Shown: positions 32,336-40,872 of the stretch, piece after piece
How positions within the stretch are numbered: position 1 is the stretch's first letter
Layout of the letters: each line of letters starts with the position of its first letter
Source: Chloroflexota bacterium
GTDB taxonomy: Bacteria > Chloroflexota > Anaerolineae > Anaerolineales > E44-bin32
Assembly: GCA_022561385.1 (NCBI GenBank)
Contig: JADFRG010000026.1
Location: 1-40,902, forward strand
DNA: 40,902 nucleotides
Reading direction: 5' to 3'
The notes under the pieces: model-generated
Seen by the model: only the letters and a program-made list of their open reading frames with translations
The model's database searches: none
What the model was told of the DNA's origin: nothing
Program-made: the position numbers and the translations under genes

Positions 32336-34789
32336 CTAGGCTCGGAGTTTCTCTCCCTGGGGATCGTACAAGGTGTCGGACTCGACGACTGCCGCCAGGC
32401 GCTGGCCAAGCACCTCGACCTCAAGCCCGGTGCCCACCTCCGCCAATTCCAGGGGCAGATAGGACAGGCAGATGTTGCTTCCCACCGTATAACCATAACC
32501 ACCACTGCGCACTCGCCCCACAAGCTGACTGTTCGCGTAGACGGCTTCCCCGCCATAGATCACACAAGTATTGCCCTTCAGCGTCAGCGTGCTCAGCCGC
32601 CGGCGACCGTCGCCTTGCTCCCGGAACTTCAGCAGGGCTTCACGGCCGATGAAATCGCCACCCGATTTCAACCTTACACAAAAGCCAAGTCCGGATTCAT
32701 AGGGGTTCTCGTCCGGCGTAATGTCGATTCCCCAGAGGCGATAACCTTTCTCCAGCCGGAGCGAGTCCAGCGCCTTGTAGCCGATAGGCTGAATTCCAAA
32801 AGCCTCACCTGCCCGCATGAGTTCATCCCACAATGGAAGCGCGCCTTCGGGCTTGATATAAAGCTCCCAGCCCAACTCGCCCGCGTAGCTGACCCGCTGG
32901 GCCCAGACCTGCGCGCCTCCGACGCCGAGGATGCGGGCCGTCATGAAGGGGAAGGTTTCCTGGGTGACATCGTCCTCAGTCACCGATTGCAGGACCTCAC
33001 GGGCGTATGGACCCCACAAGCTGATGCACGCCCATTCTGCGGTGACGTCCATGATTTGGACAGATCGCTCCGATTCTGGATTCATGTGCAACTTGATCCA
33101 TCCGATGTCGTTGGAGAGCGAGGCGGTTCCGCTGATCACCCGGAAGTGCTCCTCCCCCCAACGGGTGATGGTCAGGTCGCTTTCGATCCCGCCCTGAGGG
33201 TTGAGGAATTGGGTGTAGGTCATGCTGCCGATCGGCTTGTCGATGTTGTTGTCGGTCAGCGCCTGCAACAACGGCAGGGCTCCGGGGCCGCGCACGTCGA
33301 TCTTGCCAAAGGAGGTCATATCGAGCAGGGCGACCCGCTCTCGGGCAGCCTGGTGCTCCTCGCCCACCTGCTCAAAGTAAGGCGGCCAGCCCCAACCCCA
33401 GGACCGCTGATCCGCCCCGGCAAGCCGTGAAGGATCTCCAGTCTCGAAATGGTTGACACGCTCCCAGCCGTCCTTTTCGCCAAAGACCGCGCCCAACTCC
33501 TGCAGGCGGGGCAGGAGCGGGCTGGTGCGCAGTGGTCGCCCCCACTCGTTCTCATCGAGAGGGAAGCGCAGATAATAGTAGTATTTGTAAAGTTCGCGAG
33601 TTCGCTCTACCCGGAATCCCTGGTCGGAGTAGTGGGTTCCAAAGCGGCGGATGTTCATCTCATGCATGTCCCAGGGGGGCTCACCCTCGATGACCCACTC
33701 CGCAATGGCATTGCCGACGCCGCCTGCACCGGCAAGGCCGTTGAGAGACATGCCGGCAGCCACGTAAAAGCCACGCAGGCCCGGCACAGGCCCCAGGCAA
33801 TAGTGCCCATCGGGTGTGATCCCCTCCGGCCCATTGACCATCTTGATGACCTCGGCGGTCTCCAGAACGGGTACCCGCCGGATGGCACCCTCCATCAGCA
33901 CCTCAAAGAGCTCCCATTCGGGAGGCAGCAGTTGCTGGGTAAATTCCCATGGCACACCATCGATCGACCAAGCCTTCGGGTTGGGCTCGAAGCCGCCAAC
34001 CAGGTAGCCGCCCACTTCCTCACGAAGGTAGATCAGGTTGTCCGGGTCCCGCACAACTGGCGTCTCGTGTGGCAATTCGTGCCCGGGGATCGGCTTGGTC
34101 ATAAGGAACTGGTGCATTATCGGCGTGATGGGGATGTCCACCCCCACCATCGCTCCGATCTGCGGCGCCCATTGGCCGGCGGCGTTCACCACGATCTCGG
34201 TCTTGATCGGCCCCTGATCGGTGTTGACTTGGGTGACTTCGCCCCGAGGCGAGAGCTCGATTCCGTTTACGAGCACATCGGTCTCGATGGCAACCCCAGA
34301 TTCCTTGGCGCGCCGGGCAAATTCGGTGGTGATTCCATTGGGTTCAAGCCAGCCATCTTGCGGGATGTGCACGGCGCCAACAAGCCCTTGTTCCGTCATG
34401 GGAGGGAAGATCTGCATGGCCTCGGCGGGCGAGATGATCCCGACCTCCAGGCCTAAGGCCTTGGCGGTGCTGACCTGGCGCTGCAGCTGCTTAAGCTGAT
34501 TTTCGGAGGAGGCCAGGCGCAGGCTGCCGACCTCGTACCAGCCTAATCCTTCACCAACCTCCAGATTGAACTGCTGGTAAAGATTGACGCTATATTTCAT
34601 CAACCGCATCAGCGTGGGCGAGGTGCGAAAATGGCTCACGAGACCAGCAGAGTGAAACGTCGAGCCGCTGGTCAACTCTCCCTTTTCCAACAGGACGACG
34701 TCCGTCCAGCCCGCTTTCGCCAGGTGATAGGCGATGCTACAGCCGATGATGCCGCCCCCGATGATGACGACCCGCGCTTGATCGCGCAT
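32336..34789 (-). CDS. DMGDH/sarcosine dehydrogenase-like flavoprotein, module 2
   Basis: 817 aa, paralogue of the flavoprotein at 25092-27569 with the same architecture: FAD domain (VVIIGGGIIGCSIAYHLAKA; GSTFHSAGLV with the His for covalent FAD), linker, and C-terminal GcvT fold (GGIESDLTITRWG, YAGELGWELY, FIGREALLKF). Regions expected near the flavin face differ: GMSLNGLAGAGGVGNA here against GLSHVGFGGGGAIGKV there. The first copy also has an insertion near residue 125 that this one lacks. The ATG overlaps the stop of the DmdA-like gene by one base (TGATG), so they are co-translated. YitT follows after 14 bases. Confidence 0.92.
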   Translation of the reverse strand: MRDQARVVIIGGGIIGCSIAYHLAKAGWTDVVLLEKGELTSGSTFHSAGLVSHFRTSPTLMRLMKYSVNLYQQFNLEVGEGLGWYEVGSLRLASSENQLKQLQRQVSTAKALGLEVGIISPAEAMQIFPPMTEQGLVGAVHIPQDGWLEPNGITTEFARRAKESGVAIETDVLVNGIELSPRGEVTQVNTDQGPIKTEIVVNAAGQWAPQIGAMVGVDIPITPIMHQFLMTKPIPGHELPHETPVVRDPDNLIYLREEVGGYLVGGFEPNPKAWSIDGVPWEFTQQLLPPEWELFEVLMEGAIRRVPVLETAEVIKMVNGPEGITPDGHYCLGPVPGLRGFYVAAGMSLNGLAGAGGVGNAIAEWVIEGEPPWDMHEMNIRRFGTHYSDQGFRVERTRELYKYYYYLRFPLDENEWGRPLRTSPLLPRLQELGAVFGEKDGWERVNHFETGDPSRLAGADQRSWGWGWPPYFEQVGEEHQAARERVALLDMTSFGKIDVRGPGALPLLQALTDNNIDKPIGSMTYTQFLNPQGGIESDLTITRWGEEHFRVISGTASLSNDIGWIKLHMNPESERSVQIMDVTAEWACISLWGPYAREVLQSVTEDDVTQETFPFMTARILGVGGAQVWAQRVSYAGELGWELYIKPEGALPLWDELMRAGEAFGIQPIGYKALDSLRLEKGYRLWGIDITPDENPYESGLGFCVRLKSGGDFIGREALLKFREQGDGRRRLSTLTLKGNTCVIYGGEAVYANSQLVGRVRSGGYGYTVGSNICLSYLPLELAEVGTGLEVEVLGQRLAAVVESDTLYDPQGEKLRA

Positions 34790-35943
34790 CAGCCCTTGGG
34801 AGTCTCCCGCTTGGGATCGATGAAGGGCTCCCTGACGACCGTGGCCGTCTTGGTCTCACCGCGAACATCGACGTTGAAATTCGTGCCCAGCTCCGCGTAC
34901 TCGATGGGCACCATCGCATATCCGATATTTTTCTCCAAACGCGGCGAGTAGGCGCCGGTTGTGACCTGTCCAATGGCTTTACCGTCACTGTACACGGGCC
35001 AATAGTCTTCATTCCAGCCTTGGATCCTGTCACCGTCGATCTCCACTCCGACCAGCTTGCGCGTGATGCCCTCCGCTTTGATCCGCTTCAGAGCCTCTTT
35101 CCCAATGAAATCCGCCTCCTGATCCAAATCAACCGACCAACCGAAACCGATCTCATAGGGATTGTGCTCCAGGCGCATGTCTTGACCGTAGTTCCGAATC
35201 CCGAACTCCAGACGGCGGATCAGGGATGGCCCGGTTACGATGATGTTGTGCGGCTTGCCAGCCTCCATCACGGCATCCCACAGCTTCAGGCCGTCGCGGA
35301 TGCTGTTCTTCAAGTAGATCTCGTATCCGATCTCCCCCGTGTAACCCGTCCGGCTCACGACCATCTCCATATCTCCCAGCTGAGTCTGCTTGTGATAGTA
35401 ATAAGGGAGATCCAGGATCCAATCGCCGAAAAGATCCTGCATCAGAGCCCGGGACTTGGGGCCCTGGACTTGCACCGGCGACACATCCGGCTCGCCAAGC
35501 TCCACTTCCCATTTCGAGTTGTAGGCTAGACCTTTGGCCCACAGCAATACATCACTATCGGAGAGAGAGAGCCAGAAGTGATTCTCGGCCAGGCGCAGCA
35601 GCACCGGATCGTTGATGATCCCTCCGTTCTCGTCGGTGATCATGACGTACATACATTGGCCCACCTCACACTGGTTGAGGTCGCGGGGGGTAAGCATGTT
35701 GGTAAAGGCGAAGCCATCTGGGCCCTTGATTTCTAGCTGCCGCTCCACGGCCACGTCCCAGATCACCACATCGTTGGTCAGCGCCCAATACTCTTTATCG
35801 GTGTCGCCATACCAGCTGGGAATGTACATGTGGTTATAGGCGCTGTAGGCCTTGGCGCCCAGGCGCTGCGTGGCTTCGAAATAAGGCGATAGACGGATGC
35901 GCGGGTAAAAGAAAACACTGGCGGGTCGGTAGTCTTTCGTCAT
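34789..35943 (-). CDS. DmdA/GcvT-like aminomethyltransferase, module 2
   Basis: 384 aa, paralogue of the protein at 23921-25069. The start RIRLSPYFEATQRLGAKAYS with YNHMYIPS again looks like DmdA, followed by VIWDVAVERQLEIKGPDGF, LLTPRDLNQCEVGQC, LAENHFWLSLSDSDVLLWAK, SRTGYTGEIGYEIYL and a C-terminal KPRRETPKG-like tail close to that of copy 1. Many positions where DmdA and GcvT differ follow DmdA. AGGAGGAATCTC precedes the ATG, a strong site. It is the first intact gene behind the promoter at 36288-36316. Here the DmdA-like gene comes before the flavoprotein gene, the reverse of module 1. Confidence 0.88.
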   Translation of the reverse strand: MTKDYRPASVFFYPRIRLSPYFEATQRLGAKAYSAYNHMYIPSWYGDTDKEYWALTNDVVIWDVAVERQLEIKGPDGFAFTNMLTPRDLNQCEVGQCMYVMITDENGGIINDPVLLRLAENHFWLSLSDSDVLLWAKGLAYNSKWEVELGEPDVSPVQVQGPKSRALMQDLFGDWILDLPYYYHKQTQLGDMEMVVSRTGYTGEIGYEIYLKNSIRDGLKLWDAVMEAGKPHNIIVTGPSLIRRLEFGIRNYGQDMRLEHNPYEIGFGWSVDLDQEADFIGKEALKRIKAEGITRKLVGVEIDGDRIQGWNEDYWPVYSDGKAIGQVTTGAYSPRLEKNIGYAMVPIEYAELGTNFNVDVRGETKTATVVREPFIDPKRETPKG

Positions 35944-36059
35944 GAGATTCCTCCTTCTGTCATGCGAGCGCTGACGCTCAATTCACAAGGCGAGCGGTCT
36001 CGCCTCGGTCTGATCTCCGGCCAGGGCCGGCCGCCTGTGACTCTGGCGGGGCATGTCGC

Positions 36060-36197
36060 TCAGGTCCCGCTCCGGTGCAGACGATCCCCAGGCGCCAGGT
36101 CGCCGGTCTCGATCCGATCAAGCAAGCCTTCCGCGATTTGAATGTGGGGTGGCGGCCCGCGCAGGAGACGATCGGCTGGCTGAACGGCAGAACTCAT
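36060..36197 (-). pseudogene. Remnant of a GntR regulator gene
   Basis: A 45-codon frame from ATG 36197 to TGA 36060. Its middle, PHIQIAEGLLDRIETGDL then APGDRL, matches the winged-helix start of the GntR protein at 27652 (YIQIAEALLDQIENGEL, APGDRL). Right after GDRL the frame shifts: the next frame reads PERDLS, corresponding to AERKLS. The rest of the regulator is gone. It lies just downstream of a sigma70 promoter and the GntR-type palindrome, exactly where a regulator gene of the duplicated module would stand. Confidence 0.7.
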
Positions 36198-36264
36198 GGC
36201 ACGGACGGAAGTTCGCGGGAACGTGAGGAGGCCATCATGGGGGCAGGAACACTACAGGCCTAAT

Positions 36265-36274
36265 GGTACATACC
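36265..36274 (-). promoter_or_regulatory. Candidate GntR operator upstream of module 2
   Basis: Sense strand AAAGGTATGTACCAT; the core GGTATGTACC is the exact reverse complement of the core at module 1. It starts about 10 bases after the -10 box at 36288-36293, so bound repressor would sit on the first transcribed bases. Confidence 0.6.
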
Positions 36275-36287
36275 TTTGCACCGCAGA

Positions 36288-36316
36288 AGAATAAGGGGTG
36301 GTAGCAAAGATGTCAA
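36288..36316 (-). promoter_or_regulatory. Sigma70-type promoter of module 2
   Basis: Minus strand: perfect TTGACA (36316-36311), a 17-base spacer, then TATTCT (36293-36288). It points at the GntR remnant and the DmdA-like gene and is followed immediately by the operator-like palindrome. Confidence 0.65.
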
Positions 36317-36517
36317 GACGGTGGCGGGATCCCGATCCCCACCACGGCGAATCCAGCACCTTCAGAAAAGTGAGATTCCACCCGCTTCTTCCCTACAACG
36401 CTCGAACGATGATCCGCTCGGCCTGTGAGGCGGAGCTAGAAATGGATGCCCGGTTTCTGATAACATCTTGACCCCGCCTTCTCGCTGGCGAGTCTACGCA
36501 TATCTGGACTGGAGATC

Positions 36518-37675
36518 ATGGCCGCGGACGCTTCTCAGAATAGGCATCCCTTTCGCTTCTTCGACAACCGCGAGAAGTACCTGCTGTTCGTCAACACCTG
36601 CAGTGAGAAGTCGGTCATCGCCGGAAGGGTGGGGATGGAGCTTGACCTCGTAACTCCCGATCCCCCTGCGTTTCGCCTGTTTGATGCGGGCATGGGAGAT
36701 GGCTCGGTTCTAACACGCGTCATGCGAGATCTCCACCGGCGATTCCCAGGCCTCCCTTTCGTGATCGTCGGGAAAGAGATCAGCCTGGAGGACACTCGCC
36801 TGAGCTTCGAGAAGATGGCGGACCGCTTCTTTGAACACCCCCTGACGGTCCTGATCATCACCAATCTGTACTACTCCGAGGCCCCCTGGCTGCGACCCAA
36901 TCGCGCGGAAGCCCAGGAGCAGCTAAACTGGTTGGAGGTCGCTCTGGAAGGCCAAACGGCCTTTGAGTTCGATGTGCAGATTCGGGCCCTTGAAGGCATG
37001 CTGAGTGAAGGTTGGGAGACCCGGACCAGCCGACGCACCGGCAATCCCCTTTACGTTCGCCCATCGGTTCTGGTGCTCTTTCGGGCGGACCATCGCCAGG
37101 CCCTTGAAGGGGTCGTCCCTCAGCCCGGCGCAACGTATGGTGCGTACGACCTAATCATCGCAGCTCAGCCCTACCGGGCTCGCCTGCCGGCCGATAGGAA
37201 GCTCAGATATGTGTTAGCACCCTTGGCTCGAGCGCTCGCGCCAGGCGGACGCATGATCGTCGTCCAATCTACCGGGCACGACCCCGGAATGGAGATCATT
37301 CGCAAGATCTGGCCCGATGAAGATCCCTTCCAGACCCCTCGCCATCTTTTGGTTGAGGCCTTAAAGGAGGACCTGCAGGAAACCCACCCGGACCTGGCTG
37401 TTGAGGCCTATGCGGACGAGCGGTCGCTGTTCCGGTATCAATTGCGGGCGCTCCCGGACGAAATTAACAGCAACATTGGGACCTCGACGCTGCTAGCGGC
37501 GTGGAACGCCGCGGTCTATGTGGCACAAATCGACGATGGGAGACTGACCGATGCGCTTGGCAGCGGCGAGTATCTCGAGGCAACCCGCGAAGTCTTGCAA
37601 CGGCATGGTGGGCTGTGGTTCCAGGACGAGACTTTCGTGGTCGCCCGCCAAGGCAATGATCCTCCCGCAGGTTAG
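36518..37675 (+). CDS. SAM-dependent methyltransferase-like protein
   Basis: 385 aa. The likely SAM motif I is FRLFDAGMGDGSVLTRVM at about 50-67, with VIVGKEIS as the acidic second strand. LAPLARALAPGGRMIVVQSTG is the typical post-motif III segment. The N-terminus (HPFRFFDNREKYLLFVNTCSEK) is distinctive and the middle carries a long insertion. Family and substrate are not recognised with certainty. TGGAG lies 4 bases before the ATG. It faces away from the demethylase module, 320 bases from its promoter, and is followed by a good intrinsic terminator, so it is a single-gene transcript. Confidence 0.75.
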   Translation: MAADASQNRHPFRFFDNREKYLLFVNTCSEKSVIAGRVGMELDLVTPDPPAFRLFDAGMGDGSVLTRVMRDLHRRFPGLPFVIVGKEISLEDTRLSFEKMADRFFEHPLTVLIITNLYYSEAPWLRPNRAEAQEQLNWLEVALEGQTAFEFDVQIRALEGMLSEGWETRTSRRTGNPLYVRPSVLVLFRADHRQALEGVVPQPGATYGAYDLIIAAQPYRARLPADRKLRYVLAPLARALAPGGRMIVVQSTGHDPGMEIIRKIWPDEDPFQTPRHLLVEALKEDLQETHPDLAVEAYADERSLFRYQLRALPDEINSNIGTSTLLAAWNAAVYVAQIDDGRLTDALGSGEYLEATREVLQRHGGLWFQDETFVVARQGNDPPAG

Positions 37676-37705
37676 CCTGTTGTTATGGATGCTCGTGCAG
37701 GCTTG

Positions 37706-37731
37706 AAGCTCATAGGAGGGTGGGCTTTTTT
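37706..37731 (+). terminator. Intrinsic terminator after the methyltransferase-like gene
   Basis: AAGCTCA (37706-37712) pairs with TGGGCTT (37721-37727, one T-G wobble) around an 8-base loop, and six T residues run through 37726-37731. It is 30 bases downstream of the stop. Confidence 0.65.
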
Positions 37732-37783
37732 CAGCATGCTGGCCTGGAGGAACTATGGCCAGCAAGAGATTGAGACCTAAGTT

Positions 37784-39253
37784 TCACTGGCATCGAACAA
37801 CCAGGGTCGAATTCGTTATGATCCTTTTATCCTTATCCTTCGGATGCTCGGGATCTGGTATATCGATATGAACAAGTTCACTCTCTTTCGCGGTTAGAAA
37901 TTCTGGTCTCAGAAATCCAAGTCCTCTAAGACGTTTTAGGAAGTCCTCTCTTCGTTGTAGATTCTGCCCAGAATACCCATGTAATGCCAAAAATGGCACG
38001 TCCTGGCCATAATGGCCCGCATTGGTCAATCCTAATGTCCAGTTTTCCGTGATCGCAAACAACCAATCGCCGAAAACGCTCCTAAAGCTTTCGAGAAATT
38101 CGTCAATCTGCTCATCACCAAACTCCTGAAGAATATAGTTCATGCAAAACAATACCAGACCGGGCTTTGTCTTCTGCTCAACAAGCTGCTTGAGTTCTGC
38201 TAAATGTGCCCTATTCATCAAGTCCCCAATATGCCACTCGATCTGCGCATCGATCCCTTTTGAAGCGAAAAGCTCTTGTGCGGGTTTGCGGGTCTCTCGA
38301 TCGATATCTGAATGGACAATTGCCAGCTGGCCGGGGTTACTCTCGAAGGCGTGCGCCACCTGAGCCAATAAGCCACCTGCACCACTCCCCGCATCAACCA
38401 CCGTAATTTTGCCGGCCTCAGGTTCGCTCGCCAACTTGAGCGCAAGTTCGGCTAGCGATGGAGACACGTGGAAGTCTAGCCATTCCTTTGTGGCCTCCGC
38501 GTTATGCGGTTGCATCCTGTCAATATGAAGCTTGCCTGGTTTCTCCGTACCAAACCCATAAATGACAACTCCGGCTTCGACTTCATGGAGGTTACGGTGC
38601 AGCCGTAAATAGGAATAGTCAAATCTGGCCCAGGGAGCGCTCAACGCCAATCTGATCGTAAATCTGTCTACAAGGTTCCCGGCAGATTCGTGATCACTCA
38701 GGTAGATCTCACACAACGGCCGCAGCCACTGATCGACCATCTGTTTTCCGTCGGCCTTCCTGATGTAATCTCTGGTATTGATGCCCACTCCCCTCGCGTG
38801 ATGAATCATTGCATTGATTGGAACAACTAAAGCACCCTTCAACTCATCGGGTACACTCGGTAGGTCATCCTTAAAACCTGCCATAAGCCCTAGAATATCC
38901 TGCTTATTAAAGGCCTCCGGATCCTCGAGGGGTTCTAGCTTATTTATGAGGGAAACTGCGATCGCAACGTTCTCAGGCTCCAGCAGATGGGCACTGCGAC
39001 CCCGCTTGAGATAAAAACCGTGACCATCCAATACAAGTACGTCTACGGCCACCATACATTCGATGGCTACCTTTCTTATCCTCGAGGGCTTTTCATCGAA
39101 GACAAATGGATGATCGGCGGTACTCGCGCGCAATGGGTCGACAAGACCCGCTTTATGAAGGTAGGAAATCGTTGAGGCTACAACCAAGCCTTGCCCAAGC
39201 TCTCTGACCCCTGCCTTAATCAATTCTCTTAACGGCAAACTCTCTCTACCCAT
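37784..39253 (-). CDS. SAM-dependent methyltransferase-like protein, AT-richer
   Basis: 489 aa. A helical N-terminal half of about 260 residues, unrecognised, is followed by a Rossmann methyltransferase domain: ITVVDAGSGAGGLLAQVAHA (motif I) near 283-302, VHSDIDRET with the acidic residue for SAM ribose near 317-325, and VLFCMNYILQEFGDEQ near motif IV. The layout recalls O-methyltransferases with an N-terminal dimerisation or substrate domain. Composition differs from the rest of the window: 26 of 60 bases in 38041-38100 are G or C, against 43 of 60 in 30301-30360. Recent acquisition is possible. It ends convergently with the previous gene. Confidence 0.78.
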   Translation of the reverse strand: MGRESLPLRELIKAGVRELGQGLVVASTISYLHKAGLVDPLRASTADHPFVFDEKPSRIRKVAIECMVAVDVLVLDGHGFYLKRGRSAHLLEPENVAIAVSLINKLEPLEDPEAFNKQDILGLMAGFKDDLPSVPDELKGALVVPINAMIHHARGVGINTRDYIRKADGKQMVDQWLRPLCEIYLSDHESAGNLVDRFTIRLALSAPWARFDYSYLRLHRNLHEVEAGVVIYGFGTEKPGKLHIDRMQPHNAEATKEWLDFHVSPSLAELALKLASEPEAGKITVVDAGSGAGGLLAQVAHAFESNPGQLAIVHSDIDRETRKPAQELFASKGIDAQIEWHIGDLMNRAHLAELKQLVEQKTKPGLVLFCMNYILQEFGDEQIDEFLESFRSVFGDWLFAITENWTLGLTNAGHYGQDVPFLALHGYSGQNLQRREDFLKRLRGLGFLRPEFLTAKESELVHIDIPDPEHPKDKDKRIITNSTLVVRCQ

Positions 39254-39726
39254 CTCTGCGGATGTTATGTGGCCGCATCAGCTCCACTGGAAACTACAAA
39301 CCAACTTATCTTTTCGATTGGGTTTCACAACCGGGTTTTTAAGTTTGGAAGCTATCCAGTCCGGACGCTTACAATACTCACTCTTCGACGGCCGCTCTCC
39401 CGAGAGCTTGACATCGTCAATAACAATGCCGTGAGCTGCTCATCACACCCACAAAAGTGGGTACGGCCTGCCTGCCACAGCTGCACGATGAACTCGAAAT
39501 CGCCGCGCGCCCTCATCTCGCAGCATGGCCGGTCTAACCGTTGGCCTGGTCGTCAGTGGGCTCAGGATGAACAAGAGCTCGTCTTTGGCGGCGGTGATGG
39601 GAGGGTGTGTTGTCTATTCCAGTGCGTCTAACGTACCGGGTATCTAGCGCCCGAATTACGCAGCATGTCTAATCCTTATATGATTGAAGTATAGTGTAAG
39701 CCACCCTAAAGCAGTGGGAGCACTGG
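39254..39726. other. Intergenic region without convincing gene
   Basis: The reading frames here lack family resemblance and are rich in Ser, Arg and Cys, as random frames are. It is AT-richer at its left end, like the neighbouring methyltransferase gene. TATAGT at 39691-39696 could be a -10 box for the AraC gene. No tRNA, terminator or repeat was seen. Confidence 0.4.
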
Positions 39727-40656
39727 ATGGATCCAATGGACAAAGCGGCGATCTTGCCGCCACCCAAGCGACCGATTTCAGGGGGCACGAACGAGGGCGC
39801 CCGCCCCAGGCGCTACGATTATTGGCGTACCGGATATTGCGATCACAGGCCACCGGGGGGTGGCTTTTGGGTTGCTCAGGCGGGTGAATATCACTGCAAA
39901 CCCGCCTATGTCAGCAGTTACCCTGAGCATCACAAGCAAACTCAATTTTTCTATCACCTGGCCGGAGAGGCGACGTTCTCCGGGGGGGAGCCCACGAGAA
40001 AGGTGCGCGTCGGCGATTTATTGATCATTCCGCCCGACAACATCTATCGCTATCGCGCGCCCCAGGGCATGAAATATCAGTGGTTCGCGCTGGGCGGAAG
40101 CTGGCCGCAGCTCTTGGGCAAAAAAGCCCCAAGTATTACGCCGCTGGATTACGATCCCGAAATCGTACGCTGCCTGGTCGAAATGCGCGAGATCCTGATC
40201 CTGCAACAATCGGGCTATACCCTGCGTGCGATCGGCATATTTTATCAATTGCTCGCCCGGCGAGATGAAATTGCTGGCACTCCCGTTGAAGCGGTTCCCG
40301 TCTATCCTGCCGCAGTCCACGACGCCATCATCTATCTCCAGCAAAACATAGCCGCACCCTTCAGCGCCACCCAGACCGCAGCCGCAACCGGCGTAAGCCC
40401 CTCCTACCTGCGGACCCTCTTTGCAGAATGGCTGGGCGAACCGCCGCGGCACTTCCATTTGCGCTGCCGGATCGACAAGGCCAGGCAACTGCTCACCGAA
40501 CGGCCGCGGTCCATTTCGGGCGTCGCCTTTGAGGTCGGTTTCTCGCAGGCCGGCCACTTTTCACGGATCTTCAAGCAGATTGCTGGGATTCCGCCCAGCC
40601 ACTACCGTAAACGCGATGGCAGTGACTTTGACCAGCAAAGTAAATACGAGAAATAG
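39727..40656 (+). CDS. AraC family transcriptional regulator
   Basis: 309 aa. The N-terminal half is a cupin-type ligand domain (HHKQTQFFYHLAGEATFSGG, then VRVGDLLIIPPDNIYRYRAP). The C-terminal about 100 residues carry two helix-turn-helix units: FSATQTAAATGVSPSYLRTL and ISGVAFEVGFSQAGHFSRIF, followed by the family signature end IAGIPPSHYRK. Such proteins sense a small molecule, often a sugar, and activate nearby genes. ATG 39727 or 39736 can serve as the start. The downstream direct repeat at 40836-40872 is a likely binding site for it. It has no tie to the C1 genes. Confidence 0.93.
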   Translation: MDPMDKAAILPPPKRPISGGTNEGARPRRYDYWRTGYCDHRPPGGGFWVAQAGEYHCKPAYVSSYPEHHKQTQFFYHLAGEATFSGGEPTRKVRVGDLLIIPPDNIYRYRAPQGMKYQWFALGGSWPQLLGKKAPSITPLDYDPEIVRCLVEMREILILQQSGYTLRAIGIFYQLLARRDEIAGTPVEAVPVYPAAVHDAIIYLQQNIAAPFSATQTAAATGVSPSYLRTLFAEWLGEPPRHFHLRCRIDKARQLLTERPRSISGVAFEVGFSQAGHFSRIFKQIAGIPPSHYRKRDGSDFDQQSKYEK

Positions 40657-40835
40657 AACTTAGCCTGGTTGCCATGGCCGCAGCGGCTACTTACTGACGT
40701 TGCAAGGATAAATATCCGCCAATTTCCATCTGGATCCTGTGACACTGCCTTAGAATTCGATCAAGGAATGCCTGGCGCAGATCGTGGCGGGCCATTCCCT
40801 GGGTCTGGGGCGCCTGATCTCGTCCGGCCAGAGAA

Positions 40836-40872
40836 AGTCGTTTCGTGCAACGATATAGTTGTTTCTTGCAAC
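40836..40872 (+). repeat. Two-site direct repeat, candidate AraC-type operator
   Basis: AGTCGTTTCGTGCAAC (40836-40851) and AGTTGTTTCTTGCAAC (40857-40872) agree at 14 of 16 positions and start exactly 21 bases apart. Tandem sites two helical turns apart are the usual AraC-family arrangement. The repeat lies 180 bases after the AraC gene; the gene it would control begins beyond the window. Confidence 0.55.

Noticed and set aside
39269..39631. Plus-strand open frame of 120 codons
   Set aside because: No recognisable domain, no ribosome site, composition of a chance frame.
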